From assembly GCF_000379125.1 (NCBI RefSeq), contig NZ_KB900626.1, positions 3,720,024 through 3,784,023 on the forward strand: a stretch of DNA of 64,000 nucleotides, read 5' to 3'. The position numbers and the translations under genes were made by a program. This DNA is from Methylosinus sp. LW4. GTDB taxonomy: Bacteria > Pseudomonadota > Alphaproteobacteria > Rhizobiales > Beijerinckiaceae. Numbering within the stretch: position 1 is the first letter of the stretch; the number at the start of each line of letters is the position of its first letter. The notes under the pieces were generated by a model. That model made no database searches and was not told where the DNA came from. It saw only the letters and a program-made list of their open reading frames with translations. Shown here piece after piece: positions 7,943 through 18,306 of the stretch.

Positions 7943-10900
7943 TCAGCTCTTGCCCTTTTTTTCGAGCTCGGCCTTCAGCGCCAGCAGCTTGGCGAAGGGC
8001 GAATCGGGATCGGGCAGGCGTTCTTTCTCCCGTCTTTCGGGCGGCGGGGAAAAGCCGTTGCCGCGGCGGCGGTCGTCCCGCGGCGGACGATTGTCGCCGC
8101 GCGGCCCGTCGCTGCGGGGCTTGCCGCCGGAGCGGAAGCCGCTCTCCTTGCGGGCGTCCTGGCGCGGCCGATGCTCGGAATGCTCGCCCTCGCTTTGCTC
8201 GGGCCGCCGGCCGCCGCCCTGGCCTTGCCCATGTCCCTGGCGCGGGCCGCGGGGACGCTCGCCGGCCGGCCGCGCGCGGCCTTCCTCCTGGCCCGGAGCG
8301 CCGCCCTGACGCCGGCGCGGCGCTTGCGGGACATGACGCTGCAAGGTCCAAATCTCGATCGGCGCGGGCTCGGCCGCGGTCGGCTCGGCGCTCGCCTCGG
8401 CCGGGCTCGCTTCCGTCTCGCTCGCTTCCGTCTCGGCGGCGATGGCTGCCGGCTCCTGCGGCGCAGGCGCCTCTTCCGCCGGCGCCTCCTCCACGGCTAT
8501 CTCTTCCACGGCCGGGGCGGGAGCCTCCTCCGTCGCCGCCACGGCCTCGGCGACAGGCTCGAGCGCCTCCGCCGGCTCGGCGGCCGATTCGCCGCTTTCC
8601 GATTCGGCGCTCTCCTCGGCCGCGGCCAAAACCGGCGCGAGCGGCTCGGTCGCCGCCTTGGCCAGCAGCGGCACGGTGATCGCCGGCCCCTGACGCTCGG
8701 CCGATTGATAGCCGAGCGAGCGCAGAATGGAGGCGAAGGCCTCGCCCGCGCAGCCGGTGAGCGAGGTCATCGCCACGGTGACGACGAAACCCTCGCCATC
8801 GGCGGCGCCGGGCGGCGGATCGCCGGCGGTCACGCCGGGGCGATAGGCGCTCGCCGGGCGGATGAGATCGGCGAGCCGCTCCAGAATATCGACGCGCACC
8901 ACGCGCTCGCCGCAGACGCGGAAGCCGGCGGCGCGATAGAAGCCCTTGGAGATCGCCGGATCGGCGGCGAAGGAGGTGCGGCCGGAGGCGGCGAGATGCG
9001 GCACCTCCTCGAGGCCCTTGAGATTGTCGAGCCCGCCATGCTTCAAGCCCCAGAGCAGGGCGGCGAGCGAGCGCGGCGCCGGCTTCAAGAGCTGCGGCAG
9101 ATAGAGGTGATAGGCGCCGAAGCGCACGCCCTTCTTGCGCAGGGCGGCGCGGTCCTCCTGGGAGAGCGTCTTGATGTCGCGCGCCACGCGGCTGCGCTCC
9201 AACACGCCGAGCTCCTCGGCCAGCTGAAAGGCGATGCCGCGGGAAACGCCCTCGAGCCCCTCGCCCTTCTCCAGCTCCTCCAGCGCGCCGAGCAGCTTCT
9301 TTATATGCTGGGCCAGCCACAGATCGAGCCGCTGCTGCACTTTCTCCAGCGCCGCGCCGGTCAATTGCTCGTCGGCCAGCAGGCGGACCACCGGGGTCAG
9401 CACGGCGGCGCCGGGCGCGATCTTGCCGACAGGCTCGCCGAGCCAGCGAATGGTCCCGTCATTGCCGAGCAGAAAAGCGTCGTCCACTGCGTCGAACACG
9501 CGGGCGGCGCGCGCCTCTATCTCGCCGGCGAGCGCTCGCTGCGCGGCGGCGTTCAACGCCTTCGCCGCTTCGCCCGTGGCCTGCGGATCGGCCGTGAAAC
9601 GAAATCCCTGCAACTGTCCGACATGCTGACCTTCGACCATAACGTCGCCGGCAGTAGTGATTTCGGCTTCGAGCATCGCGTTCTCTCTCAGGCGGCGCAT
9701 CAGCACGCTGGTGCGGCGATCGACGAAACGCTGCGTGAGGCGTTCGTGCAGCGCGTCGGACAGACTGTCCTCTACCTGACGCGCGACGCTCTGCCAATGC
9801 TCTGGATTCTCGAGCCAGCCGGAACGATTGGCGATAAAGGTCCAGGTGCGCACCTGGGCGAGCCGCGCGGACAGTGTGTGAATGTCGCCGTCGATGCGGT
9901 CCACGGCGGCGATTTGCTTTGCGAACCAATCGCCTGGGATCAATCCGCGGCGCACCACATAGCCATAGACGGCGAGCGCCAGCTCCGCATGAGCGGCCGG
10001 CGAGGTCTTGCGATAATCTGGAATCTGGCACACATCCCAGAGTCTCATAATATCTGCAATTGTTTTCGTGTTGCGCTGCACAGTCTCGTCGCGCGCGGCG
10101 ACCTCGAGCACCATCTGATCCTCGGCGGTGCGCGCCCGCAGCAGGCATTCGTCGGGGGAGGCGCGCTCCAGCGATTCGGTCAGCGCCTCGATCGAATCGA
10201 AATCGAGATCGCCATTGCGCCATTGCAGCGCGACCAGCGGATCGAACCAATGATTCTCGAGCGCCTCCACCGTCTGCTCGTCGAAGGGCGGGCAGCGGCC
10301 GGTGCTGCCGAAAGTGCCGTCATTCATGTTGCGGCCGGCGCGGCCGGCGATCTGCCCCATTTCCGCCGCCGTCAATCGGCGATGGCGCCAGCCGTCGAAC
10401 TTGCGGTCGGCGGCGAAGGCGATGTGGTCGACGTCGAGATTGAGGCCCATGCCTATGGCGTCTGTGGCCACGATGTAATCGACGTCGCCATTTTGAAAGA
10501 GATCGACCTGGGCGTTGCGCGTGCGCGGCGAGAGCGCGCCCAGCACCACGGCCGCGCCGCCGCGCTGACGCTTGATCCATTCGGCGATGGCGTAGACGTC
10601 CTCGGCCGAGAAGGCGACGATGGCGCTGCGCGGCGGCAGGCGCGCCAGCTTGCGCTCGCCGGCGAAGGCGAGATGCGACAGCCGCGGCCGCGTGAAGATG
10701 GGAACGCCCGGCAGCAGCCGCTCGATCAAGGAGCGCATGGTTTCCGCGCCGATCAGCAGCGTTTCCACGCGTCCGCGCCAAAACAGCAGGCGGTCGGTGA
10801 AGACATGGCCGCGGTCGAGGTCGGCGGCGAGCTGAATCTCGTCGACGGCCACGAAATCCACATCGAGATCGCGCGGCATGGCCTCGACGGTCGAGATCCA

Positions 10901-11167
10901 ATAGCTGGGCGCGCGCGGCTTGATCTTCTCCTCGCCGGTGACGAGCGCGACATTCTCCGTCCCCACGCGCTCGGCGACGCGCGTGTAGACCTCGCGCGCG
11001 AGAAGACGCAGCGGCAGGCCGATCATGCCCGTCGGATAAGAGAGCATTCGCTCTATGGCGTGGTGGGTCTTGCCGGTGTTGGTCGGCCCCAGAACGGCGG
11101 CGACGCCGGCGGTCGACGGTCGCACGCCCGGCGCGGCCGGTTTTTTGGCGGTGAGCATGGGGCTCAT
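7943..11167 (-). CDS. SUV3/MgpS-like superfamily 2 RNA helicase with long low-complexity tail
   Basis: A 1074-residue protein. Walker A is GPTNTGKT (27-34), Walker B is the DEIQ box, and motif VI appears as QIAGRAGR; this order and the GPTNTGKTHHAI wording match the SUV3-type ATP-dependent RNA helicases common in alphaproteobacteria. Residues after about 810 are low complexity: first Ala/Glu-rich, then Arg/Gly/Pro-rich to the end, similar to RNA-binding tails. It probably acts in RNA turnover or ribosome-related RNA remodelling in the cytoplasm. A 1108-codon open frame on the opposite strand is a high-GC shadow. Confidence 0.85.
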   Translation of the reverse strand: MSPMLTAKKPAAPGVRPSTAGVAAVLGPTNTGKTHHAIERMLSYPTGMIGLPLRLLAREVYTRVAERVGTENVALVTGEEKIKPRAPSYWISTVEAMPRDLDVDFVAVDEIQLAADLDRGHVFTDRLLFWRGRVETLLIGAETMRSLIERLLPGVPIFTRPRLSHLAFAGERKLARLPPRSAIVAFSAEDVYAIAEWIKRQRGGAAVVLGALSPRTRNAQVDLFQNGDVDYIVATDAIGMGLNLDVDHIAFAADRKFDGWRHRRLTAAEMGQIAGRAGRNMNDGTFGSTGRCPPFDEQTVEALENHWFDPLVALQWRNGDLDFDSIEALTESLERASPDECLLRARTAEDQMVLEVAARDETVQRNTKTIADIMRLWDVCQIPDYRKTSPAAHAELALAVYGYVVRRGLIPGDWFAKQIAAVDRIDGDIHTLSARLAQVRTWTFIANRSGWLENPEHWQSVARQVEDSLSDALHERLTQRFVDRRTSVLMRRLRENAMLEAEITTAGDVMVEGQHVGQLQGFRFTADPQATGEAAKALNAAAQRALAGEIEARAARVFDAVDDAFLLGNDGTIRWLGEPVGKIAPGAAVLTPVVRLLADEQLTGAALEKVQQRLDLWLAQHIKKLLGALEELEKGEGLEGVSRGIAFQLAEELGVLERSRVARDIKTLSQEDRAALRKKGVRFGAYHLYLPQLLKPAPRSLAALLWGLKHGGLDNLKGLEEVPHLAASGRTSFAADPAISKGFYRAAGFRVCGERVVRVDILERLADLIRPASAYRPGVTAGDPPPGAADGEGFVVTVAMTSLTGCAGEAFASILRSLGYQSAERQGPAITVPLLAKAATEPLAPVLAAAEESAESESGESAAEPAEALEPVAEAVAATEEAPAPAVEEIAVEEAPAEEAPAPQEPAAIAAETEASETEASPAEASAEPTAAEPAPIEIWTLQRHVPQAPRRRQGGAPGQEEGRARPAGERPRGPRQGHGQGQGGGRRPEQSEGEHSEHRPRQDARKESGFRSGGKPRSDGPRGDNRPPRDDRRRGNGFSPPPERREKERLPDPDSPFAKLLALKAELEKKGKS

Positions 11168-11808
11168 GATTTTTCTTTATATTTCACCTCGAGCCCTGAC
11201 GCGAGCCCGGCTCCCCGAATCGATAGCGGCGATCGTCCCGGAATGGAACGGCGAAGATCGCGCTATTTTACGCTTCGAACAGGCGTCGAACGAATCGCGG
11301 CCGAATCGACGACGCTTTTCGAGTCACGCTCTGTTCGCTCGAGATATGGTTGCTCCTCGCGCCTGCGGACGCTATGGCTTCCAAATCTCGCCTTTTGCTG
11401 CAGCTGTGTGCGGCGCGTCGCGCAGGGAAGCGCGCGGACTCCGCCGCGCCTTCTTGTCAACACGCCAATTGCGACGTCCCGACGACGACGGCGTTAAGCT
11501 TTGGAATCTTGCCGGAACGGAGCGGGCACGAATCGGCGATCTCGCCGCGTTGCCGCGCCGTTCCCACGAGGTCTCGAGGCTTTCGCCCGGCGGACGCGCT
11601 ATTTCGCGCCGCGTCGGCGCGCGGAAGACGGAGCCGCATTTACCTCTCTGTCTCGAAATCGGCCGTCTCGGCGCGCGCCGGCGGCCCCTCTCGCGCGGCT
11701 GGCGCGGCGTCCCAATGCGATTCGCGTGGCGTCGGCGGGTTAACGCGCTGCGTCGCGCGAGCGCGTGACGCGCTGTGGCGTAAGCCGAGCGTTAACCTTT
11801 CGTAAGCC
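11168..11808. other. Gene-free stretch between divergent genes
   Basis: About 640 bases between the helicase start (minus) and the GtrA-like start (plus). Open frames here have no recognisable domain and a composition typical of GC shadows. It should hold both promoters, but I see no clear -35/-10 pair, hairpin or repeat. Confidence 0.5.
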
Positions 11809-12279
11809 ATGATCCGCCGCGACAGCGACGCCCAGCGGATGGACAGAGCATTGGCAGAAAACAAGCGTGACTTCCGATCGAGCGTCGCGGCGCTCGCTCT
11901 CGCGCCGAGCCCGCGGGCGCTGCGATTCTTCGCCGTCGGCCTGCTCAACACGGCTTTCGGCTATGCGATCTTCTATTTCGTCTGGCGCGCGACGCAGGAT
12001 TCGACCGTCGCGGCCGGCGTCTCCACGGCGATCGGCGCTCTGTTCAACTTTCTCTCCATCGGCCGCCTCGTCTTCGGCTCCGCCGATCCGCGCTTTCTCG
12101 GCCGCTTCATCGCCGTCTATGCGGCGCTCTTCATCGTCGATGCGCTCGCCCTGCGCGCGCTCGAGCATTTGGGCGTCGAGGCGGCGTTCGCGCAGGCGGC
12201 GCTGACGCCCGTTCTCGCGACGCTCTCCTATCTCCTCAATCGCGACTTCGTCTTCCGCAGCGGAGCCGGCGGCGCATGA
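11809..12279 (+). CDS. GtrA-family small membrane protein
   Basis: A 156-residue protein with four hydrophobic segments between about 40 and 150 (beginning ALRFFAVGLLNTAFGYAIFY), the pattern of GtrA proteins that flip polyprenyl-phosphate-linked sugars. The closing motif LLNRDFVF is typical. Its stop overlaps the following glycosyltransferase by four bases, so the two are translated together. It is the first of a three-gene GtrA/GtrB/membrane-transferase module. An alternative ATG at residue 11 (11839) is possible. Confidence 0.82.
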   Translation: MIRRDSDAQRMDRALAENKRDFRSSVAALALAPSPRALRFFAVGLLNTAFGYAIFYFVWRATQDSTVAAGVSTAIGALFNFLSIGRLVFGSADPRFLGRFIAVYAALFIVDALALRALEHLGVEAAFAQAALTPVLATLSYLLNRDFVFRSGAGGA

Positions 12280-13214
12280 AGACCATCTCCATCGTCACGC
12301 CCTGCTATAATGAAGAGCTCAACATTCGCGAATGCCATGCGCGGGTCGCCGCGCTCTTCGACGGCGAGCTGAAGGATTATCGCCGCGAGCATGTGTTCTG
12401 CGACAACGCCTCCAAGGATCGCAGCGCCGAAATATTGCGTGATCTGGCCGCGAGCGATCCTTGCGTGAAGGTCATTCTCAACGCGCGCAATTTCGGGCCG
12501 ATGCGCTCCAACTTCAATGGCGTGATGGCCGCGAGCGGCGATGTGGTTCTCTTGTTCCTGCCCGCCGATCTGCAAGACCCGCCGGAGCTGCTGCCGCAAT
12601 TCGTGAAGCTGTGGGAGGCAGGAAACGAGATCGTCTATGGCATTCGCAAGATTCGCGAGGAGGGCGCCGTCATGCGCATGGCGCGCGGCCTCTATTATCG
12701 CATGCTCACCGGTCTCTCGGAATTCACGCTGCCGCCCGGCGTCGGCGATTTTCAGCTCGTCGATCGCAAGGTCGTCGAGGCGATGCGCAGCATAGACGAT
12801 TCCTATCCCTTCATGCGCATGATGACATTCGAATGCGGCTTCACCGCCGTCGGCGTTCCCTATCGCTGGGTCGAGCGTCGCCGCGGCGTCACCTCCAATA
12901 ATCTGCCGCGGCTCATCGATCAGGGCCTCAACGGTCTCGTCACCTTCACGCCGGCGCCGCTGCGTCTGCTGCTGTTTCTCGGCTTCGGCATTGCGGCGCT
13001 GGCGCTCGCTTACGCTTTCGTCAGCCTGGCGCTCGGGCTGATCTTCTTCCGCCAGCTCGCGCCGCCCGGCGTGATGACGATCATCGTCGCCGTCTTCTTC
13101 TTCGGCGGCGTGCAGCTCTTTTCGATCGGCGTGCTCGCCGAATATATTCTCGCCATACATTCGCAGGTGAGGCGCAAGCCCGTGGTGTTCGAGCGCGAGC
13201 GCATCAACTTCTGA
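12276..13214 (+). CDS. Family 2 glycosyltransferase, GtrB/dolichyl-phosphate-sugar synthase type
   Basis: A 312-residue GT-A glycosyltransferase: N-terminal SIVTPCYNEELNI, the DNASKDRS segment, the catalytic LPADLQDPPE motif (Asp-Gln-Asp), and two C-terminal membrane helices (about 229-253 and 265-290). This is the architecture of GtrB/ArnC enzymes, which load a sugar from a nucleotide donor onto undecaprenyl phosphate. Donor specificity cannot be read from the sequence. It overlaps the GtrA-like gene and is followed six bases later by a large membrane protein. Confidence 0.85.
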   Translation: MKTISIVTPCYNEELNIRECHARVAALFDGELKDYRREHVFCDNASKDRSAEILRDLAASDPCVKVILNARNFGPMRSNFNGVMAASGDVVLLFLPADLQDPPELLPQFVKLWEAGNEIVYGIRKIREEGAVMRMARGLYYRMLTGLSEFTLPPGVGDFQLVDRKVVEAMRSIDDSYPFMRMMTFECGFTAVGVPYRWVERRRGVTSNNLPRLIDQGLNGLVTFTPAPLRLLLFLGFGIAALALAYAFVSLALGLIFFRQLAPPGVMTIIVAVFFFGGVQLFSIGVLAEYILAIHSQVRRKPVVFERERINF

Positions 13215-13220
13215 GCCGAC

Positions 13221-14747
13221 ATGACCGCGACGACATTGCAAACGAAAGCCGAAGCCTTCGCGCAGACGCGCGTGCCTCTGCGCAATCTGCTGCTGCTGCA
13301 GCTCGGCGTTCTCGTCTTTCTCCTCTCCAACGCGGCGCTCGCCTTCGGCTTTCGCGCCATCGCCGCCGCGCCCATTCTCGCGGGCTGCGCGCTCGCCGCC
13401 TTTCTCCTCTTCTCCTTTCGGCCGAAGCAGAACGGCCTGCTCGCCGCGGCGATCGATACGAAAAGTCTCATCGCCTGTCTCGCGCTCACCTTTGCTCTGC
13501 TGCTGCTCGGCGGCGAAACGCATCTCTTCTACGCCAATCTCGATTGGCTGGTGCGCGACGCCGTTCTCTCCGATCTGACGCGGCAGGGCTTTCCGCTCTT
13601 CTATCGCTATGAGGGGCAGGATTATCTGCTGCGCGCGCCGCTCGGCATGTATCTCATCCCTGCGGCGATCGGCCATTTTGCGGGGCTCGTCGGCGCGCAT
13701 ATCGCAATGCTGGCGCAAAATGCGCTGCTGCTCGGTCTTTGCTTCTATTTCATCGCAAAGCTCGCCGGCGCGCGTGCGACGCCTTTTCTCGCGCTCTTCA
13801 TTCTGTTCAGCGGGCTCGACATTCTTCCGCAGCTCTTGCACGAAGGGCTCGAATTGCCGGACCATCTCGAATGGTGGAATTCGTCGATCCAATATTCCTC
13901 GCATGTCACGCAATTGTTCTGGGTTCCCAATCACGCGCTGCCGGGCTGGTGGGCGGCTCTGCTGCTGCTGCTGCTCGTGCGCGAGGAGATCGATCTCGCG
14001 CTCGTCGCCATTCTCTTCGCCGCTTCGCTGCTGTGGTCGCCGCTCGCCGCCGTCGGCGCCGCGCCGCTCATCGGCTTTTGCGCGCTGCGTCTGCGCGGCG
14101 CGCTCTTCTCATCGCGCAATATCGCCGCGGCCGCGGCCGGCCTCTGCTTTCTGCCGATCGCGCTCTATCTGACGATCGACGCGGAATCGGTCAAGCATGG
14201 CTGGCTCGCTGCGACGCCGGGATTCGCGCTGCTCTATCTCGCCTTCATTCTCGTCGAGATTCCACATGCGGCGATTCTCGTCGCGGCGCGCGACAAAATC
14301 GCAAAGAGCGATCATGCGCTCGTCGTCGCTTGCGTGATCGTGCTGCTGGCGCTGCCCTTCTATTATTTCGGTCCCAATAATGATCTGGCGATGCGCGCCT
14401 CCATGCCGGCGCTCTTCCTGCTCGCTTTCGCCTTTGCGGGAGTCGCCGTGTCGACGCCGCGCGACGGCGGCCGTCTCGCGTCCCTAATATCGGCGATCGT
14501 CATCGTCTCCGCCGCGACGCCGGCGATGGAGATCAAGCGCGCGCTGGTCTCTCCCGCTTTCGCAATATCGGATTGCGATCTTCTGACCAGTTGGCGCAAG
14601 ACCGATCCGTCCATCTTTCCGACCAATTATCTCGCGCGCATCGAGACGCTTCCGGCCTGGCTCGGCGCGGCGAGCGAAGCGCGGCTCGAGAACGAGCAGC
14701 GAAGCTGCTGGCCGGCGCATCCGCATCTGCCCGATTCGCGCAAATGA
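13221..14747 (+). CDS. Polytopic membrane protein, candidate sugar-transferring partner of the gtr module
   Basis: A 508-residue protein with about ten to twelve hydrophobic segments and a charged periplasm-facing loop region (WLVRDAVLSDLTRQGFPLFY and following). No nucleotide-sugar signature is present. In gtr operons the third gene encodes a variable GT-C-like membrane enzyme that moves the lipid-linked sugar to the surface acceptor; position and topology fit, but sequence family is not recognised. It starts six bases after the GT2 gene, so all three probably form one transcript. Confidence 0.6.
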   Translation: MTATTLQTKAEAFAQTRVPLRNLLLLQLGVLVFLLSNAALAFGFRAIAAAPILAGCALAAFLLFSFRPKQNGLLAAAIDTKSLIACLALTFALLLLGGETHLFYANLDWLVRDAVLSDLTRQGFPLFYRYEGQDYLLRAPLGMYLIPAAIGHFAGLVGAHIAMLAQNALLLGLCFYFIAKLAGARATPFLALFILFSGLDILPQLLHEGLELPDHLEWWNSSIQYSSHVTQLFWVPNHALPGWWAALLLLLLVREEIDLALVAILFAASLLWSPLAAVGAAPLIGFCALRLRGALFSSRNIAAAAAGLCFLPIALYLTIDAESVKHGWLAATPGFALLYLAFILVEIPHAAILVAARDKIAKSDHALVVACVIVLLALPFYYFGPNNDLAMRASMPALFLLAFAFAGVAVSTPRDGGRLASLISAIVIVSAATPAMEIKRALVSPAFAISDCDLLTSWRKTDPSIFPTNYLARIETLPAWLGAASEARLENEQRSCWPAHPHLPDSRK

Positions 14748-14870
14748 GGCCGCGGCGCGACGCGCGGGGGATGTCCACAGAATTTCGCTCATGACATTTG
14801 GCTTTTGACTTGGCGCGGCGTCGAACGCTAAAACCGCGCCTCTTTGAGAAACAGCCGACAAGGATAGCGC

Positions 14871-17183
14871 ATGGCGTCGATCGTCGAACGAATCAGCACG
14901 GAGCTCTCCGCGAAACCTTGGCAGGTAGAGGCGGCCGTCGCTCTGCTCGATCAAGGTTCGACCGTGCCCTTCATCGCCCGTTACCGCAAGGAGGCGACGG
15001 GCCAGCTCGACGATATCCAGCTGCGTCATCTGGAAGAGCGCCTGCGCTATTTGCGCGAATTGGAAGACCGCCGCAAAGCGATTCTCGATTCCATCGAAGC
15101 GCAGGGCAAGCTCGACGACGCGCTGCGCGCGACCATCATGGACGCCGACAATAAAGCGCGGCTCGAGGATATTTATCTTCCCTATAAGCCCAAGCGCCGC
15201 ACCAAGGCGCAGATCGCGATCGAGGCCGGTCTCGCGCCGCTCGCCGAAGCGCTGCTCGGCCATCCCGAGCGCGAGCCGAAAGCGCAGGCCGAGCCTTTCG
15301 TGAACGCCGAGAAGAATGTCGCCGACGCGACCGCCGCGCTCGAGGGCGCGCGCGCCATTCTCGTCGAGAGATTCGCGGAAGACGCCGATCTCATCGGCCG
15401 CTTGCGCGAGACCTTCTGGACGCGAGGCCTGATGAAATCGAAAGTGCGCGCCGGCAAGGAGACGGCGGGCGCGAAATTCTCCGATTATTTCGATTTTTCC
15501 GAGCCGCTCACCAAGCTTCCGTCGCATCGCATTCTGGCGATGTTCCGCGGCGAGAAGGAGGAGATTCTCGATCTCGAGATGCTCCCCGAGCCGAGCGAAG
15601 GCGCCGTCGGCTATGAAGGCCAGATCGCGCAGCGTTTCGTCATCGCCGATCGCGGCCGCCCGGGCGATCGCTGGCTGCTCGACACTGTGCGCTGGGCGTG
15701 GCGCACCAAGATCGAGCTGCATCTTTCCGTCGATCTGCGCACGCGTCTGTGGCGTCTCGCGGAAGACGAGGCGATTCGCGTCTTCGCCGCGAACTTGCGC
15801 GATCTTCTGCTCGCGGCGCCGGCCGGCGCGCGCGCGACGCTCGGCCTCGATCCGGGATTCCGCACCGGCGTCAAGGTCGCGGTCATCGACAAGACCGGCA
15901 AGATCGTCGCGACCACGGCGATCTATCCGCATGAGCCGCAACGGCGATGGGACGAATCGCTCTCCATTCTCGCCAAGCTGGTGCGCGAGCACGCCATAGA
16001 GCTGATCGCCATCGGCAATGGCACGGCCTCGCGCGAGACCGACAAGCTCGCCGGCGATCTCATGTCGAAATTCCCGGAGCTGAAGCTCACCAAGATCGTC
16101 GTTTCGGAGGCGGGCGCGTCCGTCTATTCCGCATCGGAATACGCCTCGCGCGAATTGCCCGATCTCGATGTGTCGCTGCGCGGCGCCGCCTCCATCGCGC
16201 GCCGTCTGCAGGACCCGCTCGCCGAGCTGGTGAAGATCGAGCCCAAGGCGATCGGCGTCGGCCAATATCAGCACGACGTTTCCGAGGTGAAGCTCTCCCA
16301 TTCGCTCGACGCCGTCGTCGAGGATTGCGTGAACGCCGTCGGCGTCGACGTCAACACCGCCTCTGCGCCGCTGCTGGCGCGCGTGTCCGGCGTCGGCGAA
16401 TTGCTCGCTTCCAACATCGTCGCGCATCGCGACGCCAATGGCCCCTTCCGCACGCGCGAAGCGTTGAAGAAAGTGCCGCGTCTCGGGCCGAAAGCTTTCG
16501 AGCAGAGCGCGGGCTTCTTGCGCATCGTCGACGGCGACGATCCGCTCGATCGCTCCGGCGTGCATCCAGAGGCCTATCCTGTGGTGCGGCGCATTCTCGC
16601 CGCCGCCAAGACCGACATAAAGCAGCTCATCGGCAATGCGTCCGAGCTGCGCAAGCTGCGGCCGGCGCAATTCGTCGACGAGAATTTCGGCCTGCCGACC
16701 GTCACCGATATTTTCGCCGAGCTGGAGAAGCCCGGCCGCGATCCGCGCCCCGCCTTCAAGACCGCGACCTTCCAGGAGGGCGTGGAGAAGATTTCCGATT
16801 TGAAGCCCGGCATGATTCTCGAGGGCGTCGTCACCAATGTCGCGGCCTTCGGCGCCTTTGTGGACATCGGCGTGCATCAGGACGGGCTCGTCCATATTTC
16901 CGCAATGTCCAAGACCTTCATCAAGGATCCGCGGCAGGCGGCCAAGCCCGGCGATATCGTCAAGGTGAAGGTGTTGGAGATCGACGCGCCGCGTAAGCGC
17001 ATCTCGCTCACCATGCGGCTCGACGACACGCCGGATCAGCGCCAGGCCCCGTCGGGCGGCCAGCGCCGTGACGGCGGCGGCGCGAGCCCGCGCCAGATGC
17101 GCCAGCCGGAGCCGCAAAAGGGCGCAGGCGCGCTGGGCGAGGCGCTGCTGGCGGCGATGCGCACGCCGCAGAAGGGCCGCTAG
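14871..17183 (+). CDS. tex: Tex, RNA-binding transcription accessory protein
   Basis: A 770-residue protein of normal Tex length. Domains in order: N-terminal helical Tex domain, YqgF/RNase H-like core ([18 protein letters not shown]), tandem helix-hairpin-helix motifs ([16 protein letters not shown] and [11 protein letters not shown]), and a C-terminal S1 RNA-binding domain ([20 protein letters not shown] ... QDGLVHIS). A basic Gly/Gln tail follows. Tex proteins bind nucleic acid and influence transcription and stress tolerance. Preceded by a 120-base gap from the gtr module and followed by a hairpin at 17251-17283. Confidence 0.93.
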   Translation: MASIVERISTELSAKPWQVEAAVALLDQGSTVPFIARYRKEATGQLDDIQLRHLEERLRYLRELEDRRKAILDSIEAQGKLDDALRATIMDADNKARLEDIYLPYKPKRRTKAQIAIEAGLAPLAEALLGHPEREPKAQAEPFVNAEKNVADATAALEGARAILVERFAEDADLIGRLRETFWTRGLMKSKVRAGKETAGAKFSDYFDFSEPLTKLPSHRILAMFRGEKEEILDLEMLPEPSEGAVGYEGQIAQRFVIADRGRPGDRWLLDTVRWAWRTKIELHLSVDLRTRLWRLAEDEAIRVFAANLRDLLLAAPAGARATLGLDPGFRTGVKVAVIDKTGKIVATTAIYPHEPQRRWDESLSILAKLVREHAIELIAIGNGTASRETDKLAGDLMSKFPELKLTKIVVSEAGASVYSASEYASRELPDLDVSLRGAASIARRLQDPLAELVKIEPKAIGVGQYQHDVSEVKLSHSLDAVVEDCVNAVGVDVNTASAPLLARVSGVGELLASNIVAHRDANGPFRTREALKKVPRLGPKAFEQSAGFLRIVDGDDPLDRSGVHPEAYPVVRRILAAAKTDIKQLIGNASELRKLRPAQFVDENFGLPTVTDIFAELEKPGRDPRPAFKTATFQEGVEKISDLKPGMILEGVVTNVAAFGAFVDIGVHQDGLVHISAMSKTFIKDPRQAAKPGDIVKVKVLEIDAPRKRISLTMRLDDTPDQRQAPSGGQRRDGGGASPRQMRQPEPQKGAGALGEALLAAMRTPQKGR

Positions 17184-17250
17184 CTGGAGTTTCGAGCGAA
17201 GCGGGCGCCGCTTCGTTCGAAAAACACGGCTGCAATAAAAGCAATCCCGA

Positions 17251-17283
17251 AGCTTTTCCGGTTCGATCCGAACCGGAAAAGCT
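17251..17283. terminator. Inverted repeat between convergent tex and SEC-C gene
   Basis: Two perfect 14-base arms, AGCTTTTCCGGTTC and its complement, with a five-base loop. There is no long T-run, but the position between the 3' ends of convergent genes fits a shared terminator; it may also be a member of another dispersed palindrome family. Confidence 0.6.
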
Positions 17284-17292
17284 CTAGCCTAG

Positions 17293-17530
17293 TCACGGAA
17301 AGTAGTGATGTCTCGTCGCGCCGTCATACCGGCCCGTCTTCATGCAGCAGCGCTTGAAAGCTACGGCCGGAGCCGCAGGGGCAGGGATCCGCGCGGCCGA
17401 GCTTTTCGACGAGCTCCTTGTCGCCATGGACAAAGCGCAGGCCGCGCTTGACGTTGGTTTCCGAATTAAAGCCCTTGCGACGCTTGGATGTGGGCTCGAA
17501 AGCACGCCGGGGCGTCGAAATCGCTGTCAT
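17293..17530 (-). pseudogene. Small SEC-C motif protein interrupted by a one-base insertion
   Basis: About 78 residues. The N-terminal frame ends in [13 protein letters not shown], the start of a SEC-C zinc motif (CxCGSGxxxxxCC). The second half, [12 protein letters not shown], lies in the next frame and completes the motif if one T is removed from TTT (plus-strand AAA just after 17355). SEC-C motifs bind zinc and occur at the end of SecA and in many small proteins of unknown role. As read, the zinc site is broken; a sequencing error is as likely as a true mutation. No operon partner is seen. Confidence 0.7.
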
Positions 17531-17568
17531 GTCTCATGACCGCCTCCCCTATGTTGGAATGTGGGCGC

Positions 17569-17642
17569 TGGAGCGGGTGAAGGGAATCGAACCCTCGTAT
17601 TCAGCTTGGAAGGCTGCTGCTCTACCATTGAGCTACACCCGC
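17569..17642 (-). tRNA. tRNA-Gly (anticodon TCC), CCA encoded
   Basis: The minus strand gives a 74-base cloverleaf: acceptor GCGGGTG pairing with CACCCGC, D-arm with AGCTCAATGGTAGAGC, anticodon loop CTTCCAA, T-arm GAGGGTTCGATTCCCTT, and an encoded 3' CCA after discriminator T. The anticodon TCC reads GGA/GGG glycine codons. Confidence 0.96.
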
Positions 17643-17880
17643 GGCGGAGCAGATATGCCAAGTCGCGCCGCGCTTGGCAATGCTCTCGCGCGGCCGGCGC
17701 CGCTCCAAAGGCGCGATTTTCGGCGATTCGCGCGCAATCCGGGGCTTTTCGGCGCGTGCGGCTTGACAGGCTCGCGTTCGATTTCTCATTTGACAGCCGG
17801 GCAAGGGCAAACTAACCGAGCGCCCGACCAACGTCTCCACGGGCGGTCCCACACCGCTCTATCTCGAGGATGCAAGGACC

Positions 17881-18246
17881 GTGGCCAAACCCGAACTCGG
17901 CGCCAAGCGCCAATGTCAGTCTTGTGGCGTCAAATTTTTCGATCTGAACAAGGATCCGGTCGTCTGCCCGAAGTGCGGAGCGATTTTCCATATCGTGACG
18001 TCGCGAATCGCCTCCCGCAATGTCGATCCCGATGAGGGCGCCGAGGGCGAGAAGGATGCGGAGATCGTCTCGCTCGACGAGGTGGAGGCCGCCGAGAACA
18101 AGGCCGAATCGATCGAGGCGGACGAGGACGTCGAGATCGACGACGCCGCGGAGGAGGACGACACCTTCCTCGAGAATGAGGAAGAGGAGGACGACGACGT
18201 CGCCGGCCTCATCGATGGCGACATCGACACGGATGAAGAAGGCTGA
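17881..18246 (+). CDS. TIGR02300-type zinc-ribbon protein with acidic tail
   Basis: A 121-residue protein starting with GTG. The N-terminus has two CxxC pairs (CQSCG and CPKCG) forming a zinc ribbon around the FFDLNKDP segment, the hallmark of the alphaproteobacterial TIGR02300 (FYDLN acid) family. From about residue 50 the chain is almost entirely acidic, with runs of Asp and Glu. Function is unknown; the make-up suggests a nucleic-acid or protein-binding adaptor. A strong terminator follows directly. Confidence 0.88.
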   Translation: MAKPELGAKRQCQSCGVKFFDLNKDPVVCPKCGAIFHIVTSRIASRNVDPDEGAEGEKDAEIVSLDEVEAAENKAESIEADEDVEIDDAAEEDDTFLENEEEEDDDVAGLIDGDIDTDEEG

Positions 18247-18255
18247 GACGAAAAC

Positions 18256-18290
18256 GGCGGTCCCGAGCTTCGGGGCCGCCGCTTTTTTTT
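18256..18290 (+). terminator. Rho-independent terminator after the zinc-ribbon gene
   Basis: A GC-rich stem (GGCGG ... CCGCC with inner CCCGAGCTTCGGGG) followed by eight Ts. Confidence 0.9.
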
Positions 18291-18306
18291 GCGCTGTTGT
18301 TGCGAT

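Noticed and set aside
8171..11497. 1108-codon open frame opposite the helicase
   Set aside because: Composition is that of an antisense shadow in high-GC DNA; no domain, and the helicase on the other strand is clearly conserved.
14484..17117. 877-codon open frame opposite tex
   Set aside because: Shadow of a certain gene; no recognisable domain or start signal.
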